Source: Microcaldota archaeon
GTDB lineage: Archaea > Micrarchaeota > Micrarchaeia > Micrarchaeales > CABMGC01
Assembly (NCBI GenBank): GCA_021797995.1
Contig: JAJZYR010000007.1
Span: forward strand, 1 to 48,382
DNA: 48,382 nt
Reading direction: 5' to 3'
Shown: piece after piece, positions 39,778 through 47,095 of the stretch
How the letters are laid out: the number at the start of each line of letters is the position of its first letter
How positions within the stretch are numbered: position 1 is the first letter of the stretch
Notes under the pieces: model-generated
Database searches by the model: none
What the model was told of the DNA's origin: nothing
Seen by the model: only the letters and a program-made list of their open reading frames with translations
Translations under genes and position numbers: made by a program

Positions 39778-40977
39778 TCAGAGCCTGTACCTGAGGATAG
39801 CGCCAATGCCCTCAAAACCCAGAAGGAACTCCTTCCCGTACGAGCTCTCGCTCGATACGAAAACCGTGTCGACGCCGTTCTTGTCAGCAAGGGCTATTAA
39901 ATCCCCGATAACATCAACCTCGGAGACGACTTCGAGGTTTCCGCTGTCTGATGCATGCTTTAGCATGCGGTCTTTTCCCGTTTCCACAGCGCTGAAGGTC
40001 TTGTTGCACGAGTTGCATTTATATACCACTTCATGCATCTCAAGCTCATCGTTGACTATGAGCGTACTGACCTGATTGTTCTCAAGCGCCCTCCTTGTCT
40101 TGTCGTATCCGTACGTTGCAAGTCCGCCTCTGACCAGTTCCTGCTTGAACCTCTCTATTACCTTCCTTTCCTGATACGCCTCCTGCTCCCTGAGAAGATC
40201 CGACGCCTTCTCCACAATCTCCCCAAGCCCTGTCTCATCAGTGTACCCAGTATCGTATGTTCCGAGGACTTTTATCTGGTAGTTCAGCGTATTGGACTTG
40301 ACAAAGTTCTCTTTTGTAGGACCTGGCCCTCCTACTATGAGCCCCTTTATCTTGAATTGATTTGAGGCGAACGTGGCGTTTATTATCTCCGAGATCCGCT
40401 TGTAATAGTCATCTATGCTCTCCTCAATCGCGCGCTCGTACCTTCTTGCAGACTGGCCCCCCTTCCTGACCTTTGCATGCGCCATGGAGTTTAGTTTCTT
40501 CACCACTTGGATATGCGAACCCTTGAGGGTCGCCACGGTGGCCTCCCGGCCGTCAAGGACCACGAGTGCATACATGTCAGTCGCACCTACCATCTCTTCA
40601 ATCGGACCGAGAAGGAATGTAGAATCGCACCTGTAGATGTTGATCTTCAGCGGCAGTGGAGGCTCCATGGAAAAGAGCTCGATATCGGTCTTTCCCGCGT
40701 CCTTGGAAATGTTGCCGCAGAAGACGACAAGCCCGTTCTTGGGGGTCTCCCTGTAGAGCCTGAGGTACTGAAGTATCTTGTCTATCGCGCCCTGGACATT
40801 CTGCCGTGTCTGCTTTGACTTGATGTTGCCTGATTCGCTGTGCTCCTGCCTGAGCTTCGCGACCTCCTCCGCAATTGCATACCCTGCAGGGATATAGATG
40901 CTTATCAGCTCCGTGCCGTAGCCCCTTACGGTCTTCAGCCTCTTTATGTCCCTTATGATATCGTACTCCTTCTTCAT
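39778..40977 (-). CDS. prf1: Peptide chain release factor subunit 1 (aRF1)
   Basis: 399 residues from ATG 40977. The stop-codon-reading motif NIKS is in SGNIKSKQTRQNV and the catalytic GGQ in VRKGGQSARRYERAIEE. The C-terminal domain has a Cys pair (YKCNSCNKTF) in a mini-zinc-finger-like loop. aRF1 reads all three stop codons and frees the peptide. A GGGAGG Shine-Dalgarno just 4 nt upstream supports ATG 40977; ATG 40998 is an alternative. Same-strand neighbour of the HAD gene. Confidence 0.94.
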   Translation of the reverse strand: MKKEYDIIRDIKRLKTVRGYGTELISIYIPAGYAIAEEVAKLRQEHSESGNIKSKQTRQNVQGAIDKILQYLRLYRETPKNGLVVFCGNISKDAGKTDIELFSMEPPLPLKINIYRCDSTFLLGPIEEMVGATDMYALVVLDGREATVATLKGSHIQVVKKLNSMAHAKVRKGGQSARRYERAIEESIDDYYKRISEIINATFASNQFKIKGLIVGGPGPTKENFVKSNTLNYQIKVLGTYDTGYTDETGLGEIVEKASDLLREQEAYQERKVIERFKQELVRGGLATYGYDKTRRALENNQVSTLIVNDELEMHEVVYKCNSCNKTFSAVETGKDRMLKHASDSGNLEVVSEVDVIGDLIALADKNGVDTVFVSSESSYGKEFLLGFEGIGAILRYRL

Positions 40978-41008
40978 TGTCCTCCCATAACTATCCAATG
41001 ACTAGTAT

Positions 41009-41686
41009 TTATCTATTGGCGTCAGCCAGCTCCTGCAGGGCGCTGTATATGTCCTGAGCTGATCCATGTCCCCCGACGCTGTACTGCCTGCCATTGCAGA
41101 TCAGAATGGAATTGATGCCGAGCTTCCTTGCATTTTCGACGTTCTTCCTGCCGTCGTCAAGGAAGGCGACCCTGCCTGGCTTTGCAGACAGTATCCCAAG
41201 CAGAATCACAAGGGAGGCCATGGACGGCTTGATGACCCTTCCATTATCCAGGGACTCCAGCGTAACGATATTCCTCCTCGGTATCAATTTTCTCACCCCT
41301 ATGCTTGTCAGGGTGCGCAGCGCCCAAATTGCAGGAGAGTTTGTAAAGACAGCCAGTGTTGCCCTTCTCTTCGCCTTTTTCAGCAGCCTTATGATCCTCT
41401 CATCTCTGGTTATCCCAAATTTCCCTGGATCCAGATCGTATGCATAATCGAGGAACTTCTTCCTGTCGATTCCGTATCGCCTTGACATCTCCCGTATCGG
41501 ATACGTCATCTTTCCCCTGTTGACATACTTCCTTACGAATCTTGCCACCACGGCTTTAGGAACGCCCCTGGCCAGTGCATAGCTATTGATCCTTTTTGCC
41601 CCAGCACGGCAGGCCATGAGATATTTACTATTTCGGTAAAGCGTCCCGTCTACGTCCAGGATTATGTAGTCGTAATTGGATCCCAT
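41009..41686 (-). CDS. HAD-superfamily hydrolase (nucleotidase/phosphatase-like)
   Basis: 225 residues. HAD motif I is ILDVDGTLY, motif II TLAVFTNSPA, motif III Lys in VIKPS, and motif IV AFLDDGRKNVENARKLG. The helical cap follows motif I (RGVPKAVVARFVRKYV...). The overall pattern resembles pyrimidine 5'-nucleotidase-type HAD enzymes. Substrate unknown. It sits between serS and the aRF1 gene on the same strand with short gaps, so cotranscription with translation genes is likely. Confidence 0.82.
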   Translation of the reverse strand: MGSNYDYIILDVDGTLYRNSKYLMACRAGAKRINSYALARGVPKAVVARFVRKYVNRGKMTYPIREMSRRYGIDRKKFLDYAYDLDPGKFGITRDERIIRLLKKAKRRATLAVFTNSPAIWALRTLTSIGVRKLIPRRNIVTLESLDNGRVIKPSMASLVILLGILSAKPGRVAFLDDGRKNVENARKLGINSILICNGRQYSVGGHGSAQDIYSALQELADANR

Positions 41687-41697
41687 ATGCCCCCCTG

Positions 41698-42996
41698 CTA
41701 GCCAATCTTTCTCTTTCCCATGTATGGGACAAGGGCATCGGGCATCGTTACTGTGCCGTCGTCATTAGAGTAATTCTCGACAATTGCCACTATGAGCCTC
41801 TCTATCGACCCGCTTGCCGTGGAGTTGAGCGTGTGCGCATACTTTCTCTCACCTCTGTCGTCATACTTTATGTCGAGCCTAAGCGCCTGCCAGTCGGTGC
41901 AGTTCGAGCAGGAGACGAGTTCCCTGTACTCCCCTGTTGCGGGCATGAACACCTCAAGGTCGTATTTCTTCGCTGCGACTATCCCTATGTCTCCGGTACA
42001 GATGTTCACTATCCTGTATGGCAGCTCCAGCTTCCTGAAGATCTCCTCAGCATTGCCGATCAGCTCCTCGAAGATGCTCCAGGAATCCTCCTGCCTCGAT
42101 ACAACAAACTGCTCAACCTTGTAGAACTGGTGAACCCTGAATATGCCCTTCGAGTCCTTTCCATGCGCTCCGGCCTCTCTCCTGAAGTTTGGGCTTATTC
42201 CGACATACCTGAGCGGCAGGTCCCTCGCCGAGAAGACCTGCTCTGCAACAAGGGCAGCGATTGCATGCTCCGAAGTGCTGATAAGGAAGAGCTCCTCCTC
42301 AAGCCGCTCAAGCCCTGCACCTTTCTCAGCCTCCTTGGGATCCGAGACCCTGTACAGCGCCTCCTCGAAGTCGGCAAGTGAGGTGGCTCCCTTGTAATAT
42401 TTCTTCCTTAGCATGAGCGGGGGAGACACGAGCGTAAAACCTTTCTTTATCATTATGTCTATGGTGAACCTGATTAGCGCCTGCTCGAGCAGGGCTAGGT
42501 CCCCTTTCAGGTAGTAAAAGCGCGAGCCTGCGACCTCGGCGGCCTTGTCGAGGTCCAGAAGCCCGAGCCTCTTCAGTAGATCGGCATGGTTCTCCGCTTT
42601 CCTGTTTTTAGGAATGCCCCACTTCCTTACCTCTATGTTCTCCGAGGAGTCCTTACCGTATGGAACAGAGCCGTGGAGCACGTTTGGCAGGCCAGTCAGG
42701 AGAGCTTCGAGCCGCTCCCGACGCTGCGGCAGCTCGGCTTCTATCCTTTCTATCCTCTCCTTTGTTGCGGCAAGCTCACTGATCTTCCCGGATGCGCCTT
42801 CCCCTGCCTTCTTCAGCCTTGAGACTTCAAGGCTGCCCCTGTTCCTCGCGGTCCTGAGCTCTTGCAGCTCTGCGCCAAGCTCCCTATCCCTCTCGTCAAG
42901 CACAAGAAGCTCGTCAATTGGATAGTCAGACTGCCTTCTCTCCAGAGATTCCCGTATCTCAGCGATATGCTCCCTTACGTACCTTGAAGTTATCAT
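41698..42996 (-). CDS. serS: Seryl-tRNA synthetase, common (bacterial/eukaryal) type
   Basis: 432 residues from ATG 42996. The N-terminal coiled-coil arm that grips the long variable arm of tRNA-Ser is visible (about residues 25-105, LERRQSDYPIDELLVLDERDRE...). Class II motifs: RYVGISPNFRREAG (motif 2) and LNSTASGSIERLIVAIVENY (motif 3). It is the common type and not the rare methanogen type with a zinc site. A TATA-like TTTATATG (minus, about 43023-43030) supports a start at MITSRYV or one codon earlier. Divergent from tRNA-Leu. Confidence 0.93.
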   Translation of the reverse strand: MITSRYVREHIAEIRESLERRQSDYPIDELLVLDERDRELGAELQELRTARNRGSLEVSRLKKAGEGASGKISELAATKERIERIEAELPQRRERLEALLTGLPNVLHGSVPYGKDSSENIEVRKWGIPKNRKAENHADLLKRLGLLDLDKAAEVAGSRFYYLKGDLALLEQALIRFTIDIMIKKGFTLVSPPLMLRKKYYKGATSLADFEEALYRVSDPKEAEKGAGLERLEEELFLISTSEHAIAALVAEQVFSARDLPLRYVGISPNFRREAGAHGKDSKGIFRVHQFYKVEQFVVSRQEDSWSIFEELIGNAEEIFRKLELPYRIVNICTGDIGIVAAKKYDLEVFMPATGEYRELVSCSNCTDWQALRLDIKYDDRGERKYAHTLNSTASGSIERLIVAIVENYSNDDGTVTMPDALVPYMGKRKIG

Positions 42997-43054
42997 CATT
43001 GTCAATGATATTAAAATGCTCACATATAAATATGTTTTAAAGGAAGGAGAAGCA

Positions 43055-43141
43055 TGCAGGGGTGGCAGAGCCTGGCCAAATGCGACGGGCTTAGGACCCG
43101 TTTCCGTAGAGGATGCGAGAGTTCAAATCTCTCCCCCTGCA
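43055..43141 (+). tRNA. tRNA-Leu (TAG)
   Basis: 87 nt. Acceptor GCAGGGG/CCCCTGC, anticodon stem ACGGG/CCCGT with loop CTTAGGA (anticodon TAG), long variable arm (TTCCGTAGAGGATGC) as in class II tRNAs, T stem GAGAG/CTCTC with loop TTCAAAT, discriminator A. TATA-like TTTTAAA at 43034-43040. No intron. Its 3' 26 bases (43116-43141) recur at 47050-47075, so it is the integration target of the downstream island. Confidence 0.95.
43116..43141 (+). repeat. attL-like: 3' end of tRNA-Leu
   Basis: 26 bases within the tRNA (T arm plus acceptor end) identical to 47050-47075 except one position (C at 43134, A at 47068). This is the classic archaeal arrangement in which an element inserts at a tRNA 3' end and leaves the gene intact. 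Confidence 0.85.
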
Positions 43142-43301
43142 AATCCAATTTGCGGCGACAAAGCAGGGTTCGGAAATCCGGAACTGGAATCACCAAGGAA
43201 GGAAGATTTCGAGGATTTCTCCGAAACCCTCAAGCAGGTGTCCATGAACATATCATGGCACCAATTACAAAAGCTACAATCAGTTTTACATAAAACTCAG
43301 A

Positions 43302-43532
43302 TCAAGAGGTTTGCAGGTAAGAGGCCGATACGACTTCCTCTTTTATAGAAGGCGGTATCGGCTCGTTGTGCTTCTTAAGACTAGCCAGATAACCGGCTAT
43401 GGCGTCCTTGACGTTCTCTATGGCCTCTTTTCTAGTTTTGCCATCAGAAACGCATCCGGGCAGCTGCGGTACGGTAGCTACGAATACGCCGTCTTCGTCC
43501 TGCTCTATTTCAACCCTGAAATATCTTCTCAT
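43302..43532 (-). CDS. hicB: HicB-like antitoxin (orphan)
   Basis: 76 residues. YFRVEIEQDEDGVFVATVPQLPGCVSDGKTRKEAIENVKDAI is the HicB/UPF0150 partial RNase H-like fold, followed by a helical end. HicB normally neutralises the mRNase HicA; no HicA-sized gene is adjacent, so it is an orphan antitoxin or a repressor. A palindrome GTATACTATAC lies 11 bp upstream of the start (43544-43554), a likely self-binding site. It lies in the tRNA-Leu island. Confidence 0.82.
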   Translation of the reverse strand: MRRYFRVEIEQDEDGVFVATVPQLPGCVSDGKTRKEAIENVKDAIAGYLASLKKHNEPIPPSIKEEVVSASYLQTS

Positions 43533-43543
43533 ATCCGTTCACT

Positions 43544-43554
43544 GTATACTATAC
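43544..43554. promoter_or_regulatory. Palindrome upstream of the HicB-like gene
   Basis: GTATACTATAC (arms GTATA/TATAC around one base), 11 bp before ATG 43532, with a minus-strand TATA-like ATTTAAAT at about 43565-43572. Probable autoregulatory operator. Confidence 0.5.
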
Positions 43555-43593
43555 AACCCAAGCTATTTAAATTTAGAAGGCGTCACGGCCGTA

Positions 43594-43737
43594 ACTAAAG
43601 ACCTCTGGGCGACTAAAGACCCTAAGCCCAAAAGGCCTTTAGTAGGCTCTCGACGACAACCTAAAGACCCCTCCGTTTTCACGAGGGGCTTCTAACCATC
43701 AATAATACTGTGTACCTCTTAAGTTGAGGTCTTTAGT
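43594..43737. repeat. 144-bp segment with 12-bp terminal inverted repeats
   Basis: ACTAAAGACCTC (43594-43605) and GAGGTCTTTAGT (43726-43737) are perfect inverted repeats. Inside are further copies of CTAAAGACC (near 43612 and 43661), an inverted CCTTTAGTAGG (near 43637), and a hairpin CCCCTC/GAGGGG (43668-43688). It looks like a small non-autonomous insertion or an IS end rather than a gene. Confidence 0.5.
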
Positions 43738-43990
43738 AAGCCTCCGCTGCCTCACGCCCTTCACCTGTTCTGTGCAGGTTCGGGCGTGCCGAACTTCGTT
43801 CGGACGGCGGCTACTGCTACTAGACCCAACTGGCAAGGCTGCTTCTGCCCCAGCCCAGAAGCAGCCGTAGAGGTTCCTTCAAGGCTGGGATAACCGCTGC
43901 TAGGTTGCTAGCTTGCAGACCGTTGGGCCATTAGCCCATGTAAATCCAAGGGATGAACGTGCTGGCGTAGCTTAGGACTAAGGTTTCCTA
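43738..43990 (-). pseudogene. Hairpin-rich stretch, possible remnant of an IS200/IS605-type tnpB end
   Basis: Strong hairpins: CACGCCC/GGGCGTG (43753-43759/43782-43788), CCGAAC/GTTCGG (43789-43803), and perfect 11-bp GGCTGCTTCTG/CAGAAGCAGCC (43837-43847/43856-43866). On the minus strand a frame ends in ...VRTKFGTPEPAQNR then stop, reminiscent of TnpB C-terminal tails, but an in-frame stop interrupts it shortly upstream and no zinc-ribbon or catalytic motif remains. It could instead be a structured RNA. The TnpB reading is a weak inference. Confidence 0.3.
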
Positions 43991-44026
43991 AAAAGCTATG
44001 TTTATGCATGCGGTGCGTCCAAAGAA

Positions 44027-44055
44027 TTATAAATATGATTGGCTATTCATATACT
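44027..44055 (+). promoter_or_regulatory. Promoter and probable ArsR operator of the mercury operon
   Basis: TATA box TTATAAAT at 44027-44034, 25 bp before ATG 44056, predicts a leaderless message. The inverted repeat ATATGA (44033-44038)/TCATAT (44047-44052) lies between the TATA box and the start site, where a bound ArsR repressor would block transcription. Confidence 0.6.
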
Positions 44056-44568
44056 ATGGCAAAAGTCAATGGAGCAATAAGCGCGATTCGCCGTGTGTTC
44101 AATTCTAAGGCATACTCTGTAGCATTTTTATTGATAGTCATACTGTCCTTTCTTGGCTACTCTTATCTGCTTTCTAGCTCTTCGTTAAACCTCCCGCTTC
44201 CAAAAATAGCCTTTGGGTTAAACATCTATTCATTAATTGTATCAATATCGATCAGTCTGCTTCTCGCACTCTCTTTGGTGATGAACACGTTCGCGTTTGT
44301 AAATGGAGCTGCACTGAGCGGAAGAGTGAGCTTAGGTGCTATTATAGCAGCAATAATCCCCAGTGGTCTTTGCTGTACGTCTGTGATACCGGCCATCTTG
44401 ACCGCCTTCGGCGCATCCACTGCTACAGTAATAGGGGTTACGGGTAAACTCCAGGGTCCCTTTGCTACTTATGAAACGCTGTTCATTACCCTCTCGATAG
44501 GTCTTCTCTTGCTAAGCGTTTTGTTGGCTTCAAGGAACATTGCCAAATGCTGCACGGTGAAGAAATGA
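44056..44568 (+). CDS. MerT-like membrane protein with two vicinal Cys pairs
   Basis: 170 residues from ATG 44056 (leaderless, TATA 25 bp upstream; the frame extends back to 44008). Four hydrophobic helices (about 20-40, 52-79, 92-120, 140-159). A Cys pair Cys106-Cys107 lies in the third helix (IPSGLCCTSVIPAILTAFG) and a second pair Cys165-Cys166 at the cytosolic-looking end (AKCCTVKK). MerT and MerF mercury importers also use one vicinal pair in a membrane helix and another on the cytosolic side to hand Hg(II) to MerA. Overall sequence is not a standard MerT, so the role rests on the motif plus the operon. Its stop overlaps the next start (ATGA). Confidence 0.65.
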   Translation: MAKVNGAISAIRRVFNSKAYSVAFLLIVILSFLGYSYLLSSSSLNLPLPKIAFGLNIYSLIVSISISLLLALSLVMNTFAFVNGAALSGRVSLGAIIAAIIPSGLCCTSVIPAILTAFGASTATVIGVTGKLQGPFATYETLFITLSIGLLLLSVLLASRNIAKCCTVKK

Positions 44569-45122
44569 AAAAGAACGTAGTAGTCGGAATCGTAGCGCTC
44601 GCTGCCGTGGTGACGATAGCACTATTGTTACTGAAATTTAATTCGAACGGTGGAAATGCAGGACCTCAGAATATTACTGTTGGGTCGATAACCCCCGATT
44701 ATGGCTTCCGTCTAGCCAATGGTTCGTATACGAACTTGTCTGCATACAAAGGGCATGTTGTAGTCCTCTGGTTCGTGGCCACTTGGTGCCCGTCATGCGC
44801 ACAGGGTAACGAAGAGATAAACCAGAACTATCAATTTTTCGAGCGGCGCGGGATTAAGATTATTGAACTGGAGCTTTACAATGACTTGGGGTACAGCGGG
44901 CCACCCATATCGAGCTTCGTGAGTTCATATGCTCCGGGCGCATACTCTAACGATACAATAATCCCGGCACTTGCGGGTTATAACATGACGGCAGTTTATG
45001 ATCCAAAAGGCTATCTGGATATATATTACCTTATCTCCGAAAACGGCACTGTATTGTATATAAACGGCTCACCATCATCAACTCTTGGGCAGCTAGAGGA
45101 AGCCATAAACAGCTCTTTATAG
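44565..45122 (+). CDS. Membrane-anchored thioredoxin-like protein (TlpA/ResA type)
   Basis: 185 residues from ATG 44565, overlapping the previous stop by 4 bp. One N-terminal helix (about 5-23) anchors an extracytoplasmic thioredoxin fold. The active site is WCPSC (Cys75, Cys78) in VVVLWFVATWCPSCAQGNEE, and the C-terminal part (YLISENGTVLYINGS) has the usual strands. Placed between a MerT-like protein and MerA, it could bind or deliver external Hg(II), as MerP does in bacteria, or keep the importer thiols reduced. The role is inferred; the fold is clear. Confidence 0.8.
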   Translation: MKKNVVVGIVALAAVVTIALLLLKFNSNGGNAGPQNITVGSITPDYGFRLANGSYTNLSAYKGHVVVLWFVATWCPSCAQGNEEINQNYQFFERRGIKIIELELYNDLGYSGPPISSFVSSYAPGAYSNDTIIPALAGYNMTAVYDPKGYLDIYYLISENGTVLYINGSPSSTLGQLEEAINSSL

Positions 45123-45129
45123 TGGTTGA

Positions 45130-45462
45130 ATGAACAAACTCGAGTTCAAAGCATTCTTCTATGCGATAGGCGATTATAGTAGGTTCAGTATATTGAGCTC
45201 TCTGGCAAAAAGGGATCTGAACGTAAGCGAAATAACGGCTATGACCGGAATCGAACAGAGCAATGTCTCTCACCACATGCATTGCCTTTTGAATTGCGGG
45301 TTTGTAAACGTGAGAAATGATGGTAACAAGCACATTTATGCAATCAACCCTGAAGTGAGGCAAACAGTAGATAGCATAATAAGCCACATAGCGTCTTACA
45401 AAAAACAAATAATATCCTGCGATATAGCAAACAAGGCGTATATTTCCAAGGTGATTAAATAG
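45130..45462 (+). CDS. merR: ArsR/SmtB-family metalloregulator of the mercury operon
   Basis: 110 residues. The winged helix-turn-helix is typical: AIGDYSRFSILSSLAKRDLNVSEITAMTGIEQSNVSHHMHCLLNCGFVNVRNDGNKHIYAI. Cys52 and Cys56 sit just after the recognition helix and Cys97 lies in the C-terminal helix; three thiols would suit Hg(II), which likes two or three Cys ligands. Archaeal mercury operons (known from Sulfolobus) use an ArsR-type repressor named MerR; the role here is inferred from that and from the operator upstream. The symbol reflects that usage, not homology to bacterial MerR. Its stop overlaps the ATA of merA. Confidence 0.8.
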   Translation: MNKLEFKAFFYAIGDYSRFSILSSLAKRDLNVSEITAMTGIEQSNVSHHMHCLLNCGFVNVRNDGNKHIYAINPEVRQTVDSIISHIASYKKQIISCDIANKAYISKVIK

Positions 45463-46874
45463 AAGAATTTGAGTATGTAATACTGGGGCAGGGGTCTGCC
45501 GCTTTCGCAGCAGCAATAAAAGCGAATAGCATCGGAATCAAAACGGCCATGATAGGTAGCGGCGCCACTAAGGGCGCGGTACTTGGAGGCACTTGCATAA
45601 ATGTGGGATGTGTGCCTAGCAAGAGGCTCATAACCGTGAGCACATTTATAGAGGAGCTTCAGAAAAGGCGATACGCAGGATTAGATTACACCATTGGAAA
45701 GCCGGACTATGCAAAAATAATCAAAGAGAAGAACAAGATCGTAGACGACCTTAGGGATGAAAAATACAAGAATGTATTATCGGAGATGGAAAACGTAACT
45801 TTCATGGACGGGATAGGAACGTTCATGGATGCAAACACAGTCATGGCTGGGACGAAGGAGATAAGGTCAAAACACATGCTTATAGCCACCGGCGCAAGAG
45901 CTATGGTACCACGAATAAAAGGGATAGAAAAAGTAGACTATCTCACAAATGAAGAAGCTCTATCGATAGACAAGCTCCCAGAATCGCTCATAGTTGTAGG
46001 TGGTAGAGCATTGGGGCTAGAATTTGCCCAGCTATTTGCTGGGTTAGGCGTCAGGGTTACCTTGCTACAAAGGAGCGAGAGGATAATACCGAACTGGGAG
46101 CCGGAAGTGAGCAGCCATCTGGCCGAATACCTGAAGGGGAGCGGAGTTGATATAGTAACTAATGCAACTTTAGTCGAGATAGACTCTAGGAACGGATTAA
46201 AGAGTGTAACGGCCAGAGTCAAGGAAACTGAAACCATTTTTGATGCAGAAGAGATACTTTTTGCTACCGGGAGAACTGCGAACGTAGAAAAGCTGGACCT
46301 GAATGCTGCCGGCGTCCAGCTTACCGAGAGAAACTTCATCAAAGTTGATAAGACGCTCAAGACGACCGCTGGAAACATATACGCAGCCGGTGACGTTACC
46401 GGAGAACCTATGCTTGAAACCTTGGCCGCGAAGGAAGGCAACACGGCAACCTCTAACATTTTTGAGAATGCTAACAAGATAATAAATATGAATGAAGTGC
46501 CGAGCGCTATATTTACTTACCCGGAGGCTGCAATGGTCGGCATGACCGAAGAGCAGGTGATAGAAAACAGGATAAAATGCAGTTGCAGCCCAGTGGAATT
46601 TAAGTTTGTGGCAAAAGCAGCAATAATCGGGGATACGCGAGGGCTTGCGAAAATAGTGATAGACAGCAAAACCAAGAGAATACTCGGAGTGCACATCCTG
46701 GCGCCACACGCAGCAGACCTCATACACGAAGGCGTGTTGGCAGTTAAATTCGGCCTAACAATAGATGACATAATAGACACAGTACATGTCTTTCCAACGC
46801 TTAGTGAGGGGCTGAAGCTAGCGGCTCAGGCTTTCTACGAAGACGTTTCCAAGCTTAGTTGCTGCACAGTATAG
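45459..46874 (+). CDS. merA: Mercuric reductase MerA
   Basis: 471 residues if read from ATA 45459. The N-terminal FAD fold (YVILGQGSAAFAAAIKANS), active-site pair GGTCINVGCVPSKRL (Cys46, Cys51), NADPH site VVGGRALGLEFAQLFAGLGV, FAD site IYAAGDVTGEP and the C-terminal pair KLSCCTV (Cys468, Cys469) are all present. The last pair distinguishes MerA from dihydrolipoamide dehydrogenase. It reduces Hg(II) to volatile Hg(0) with NADPH. No N-terminal NmerA domain. The first ATG (45549) would delete the FAD-binding strand, and no ATG, GTG or TTG lies before it in frame; ATA 45459, overlapping the regulator stop as ATAG, is the likely start. Confidence 0.9.
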   Translation: MEEFEYVILGQGSAAFAAAIKANSIGIKTAMIGSGATKGAVLGGTCINVGCVPSKRLITVSTFIEELQKRRYAGLDYTIGKPDYAKIIKEKNKIVDDLRDEKYKNVLSEMENVTFMDGIGTFMDANTVMAGTKEIRSKHMLIATGARAMVPRIKGIEKVDYLTNEEALSIDKLPESLIVVGGRALGLEFAQLFAGLGVRVTLLQRSERIIPNWEPEVSSHLAEYLKGSGVDIVTNATLVEIDSRNGLKSVTARVKETETIFDAEEILFATGRTANVEKLDLNAAGVQLTERNFIKVDKTLKTTAGNIYAAGDVTGEPMLETLAAKEGNTATSNIFENANKIINMNEVPSAIFTYPEAAMVGMTEEQVIENRIKCSCSPVEFKFVAKAAIIGDTRGLAKIVIDSKTKRILGVHILAPHAADLIHEGVLAVKFGLTIDDIIDTVHVFPTLSEGLKLAAQAFYEDVSKLSCCTV

Positions 46875-47095
46875 TCGGTCCAAATCCCGGGAAATTTGAA
46901 CCGTTTCTGCTTATATACCTTGCTCGGCCATTATTCATGGTTCAGATGAACCTGCTTGGGCTTAGAATCTTGCGTTGTTTTGGTGTGGAATATGGCTATG
47001 GATATGGATGTGAAACAGCTAGGAAACGCTCTCAGGCCCATAGCTGGCTCGAGAGTTCAAATCTCTCACCCTGCATAATATGAAGGGGTGATAAG
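46875..47095. other. Island right end and start-proximal region of the hydrolase gene
   Basis: No gene is seen. A TATA-like TATATACC lies at about 46912-46919. The second tRNA-Leu end copy is at 47050-47075. GAAGGGGTGAT at about 47081-47091 provides a Shine-Dalgarno (GGGGTG) for ATG 47096. Confidence 0.5.
47050..47075 (+). repeat. attR-like: second copy of the tRNA-Leu 3' end
   Basis: 26 bases matching 43116-43141 with one difference (A at 47068). No acceptor 5' strand or anticodon arm can be folded upstream, so this is a fragment, not a tRNA gene. It marks the right end of the mercury island. Confidence 0.85.

Larger units (their letters stand above)
43142..47075. mobile_element. tRNA-Leu-integrated mercury-resistance island
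   Basis: About 3.9 kb between the tRNA-Leu 3' end and its second copy. Contents: an orphan HicB-like gene, a hairpin-rich stretch with inverted repeats and possible transposon remnants, and a four-gene mercury operon (MerT-like, thioredoxin, ArsR regulator, MerA). The operon genes are visibly A+T-richer than the flanking serS and hydrolase genes. No integrase is present, so the element was mobilised by an enzyme encoded elsewhere or has lost it. Confidence 0.8.

Noticed and set aside
45549-46874. MerA as dihydrolipoamide dehydrogenase
   Set aside because: The C-terminal vicinal Cys pair and the operon context fit MerA; the His-Glu motif that lipoamide dehydrogenases carry near the C-terminus is not seen.
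47050-47075. A second tRNA-Leu gene
   Set aside because: Only the T arm and acceptor 3' strand are present; no matching 5' acceptor strand, D arm or anticodon arm can be folded upstream.
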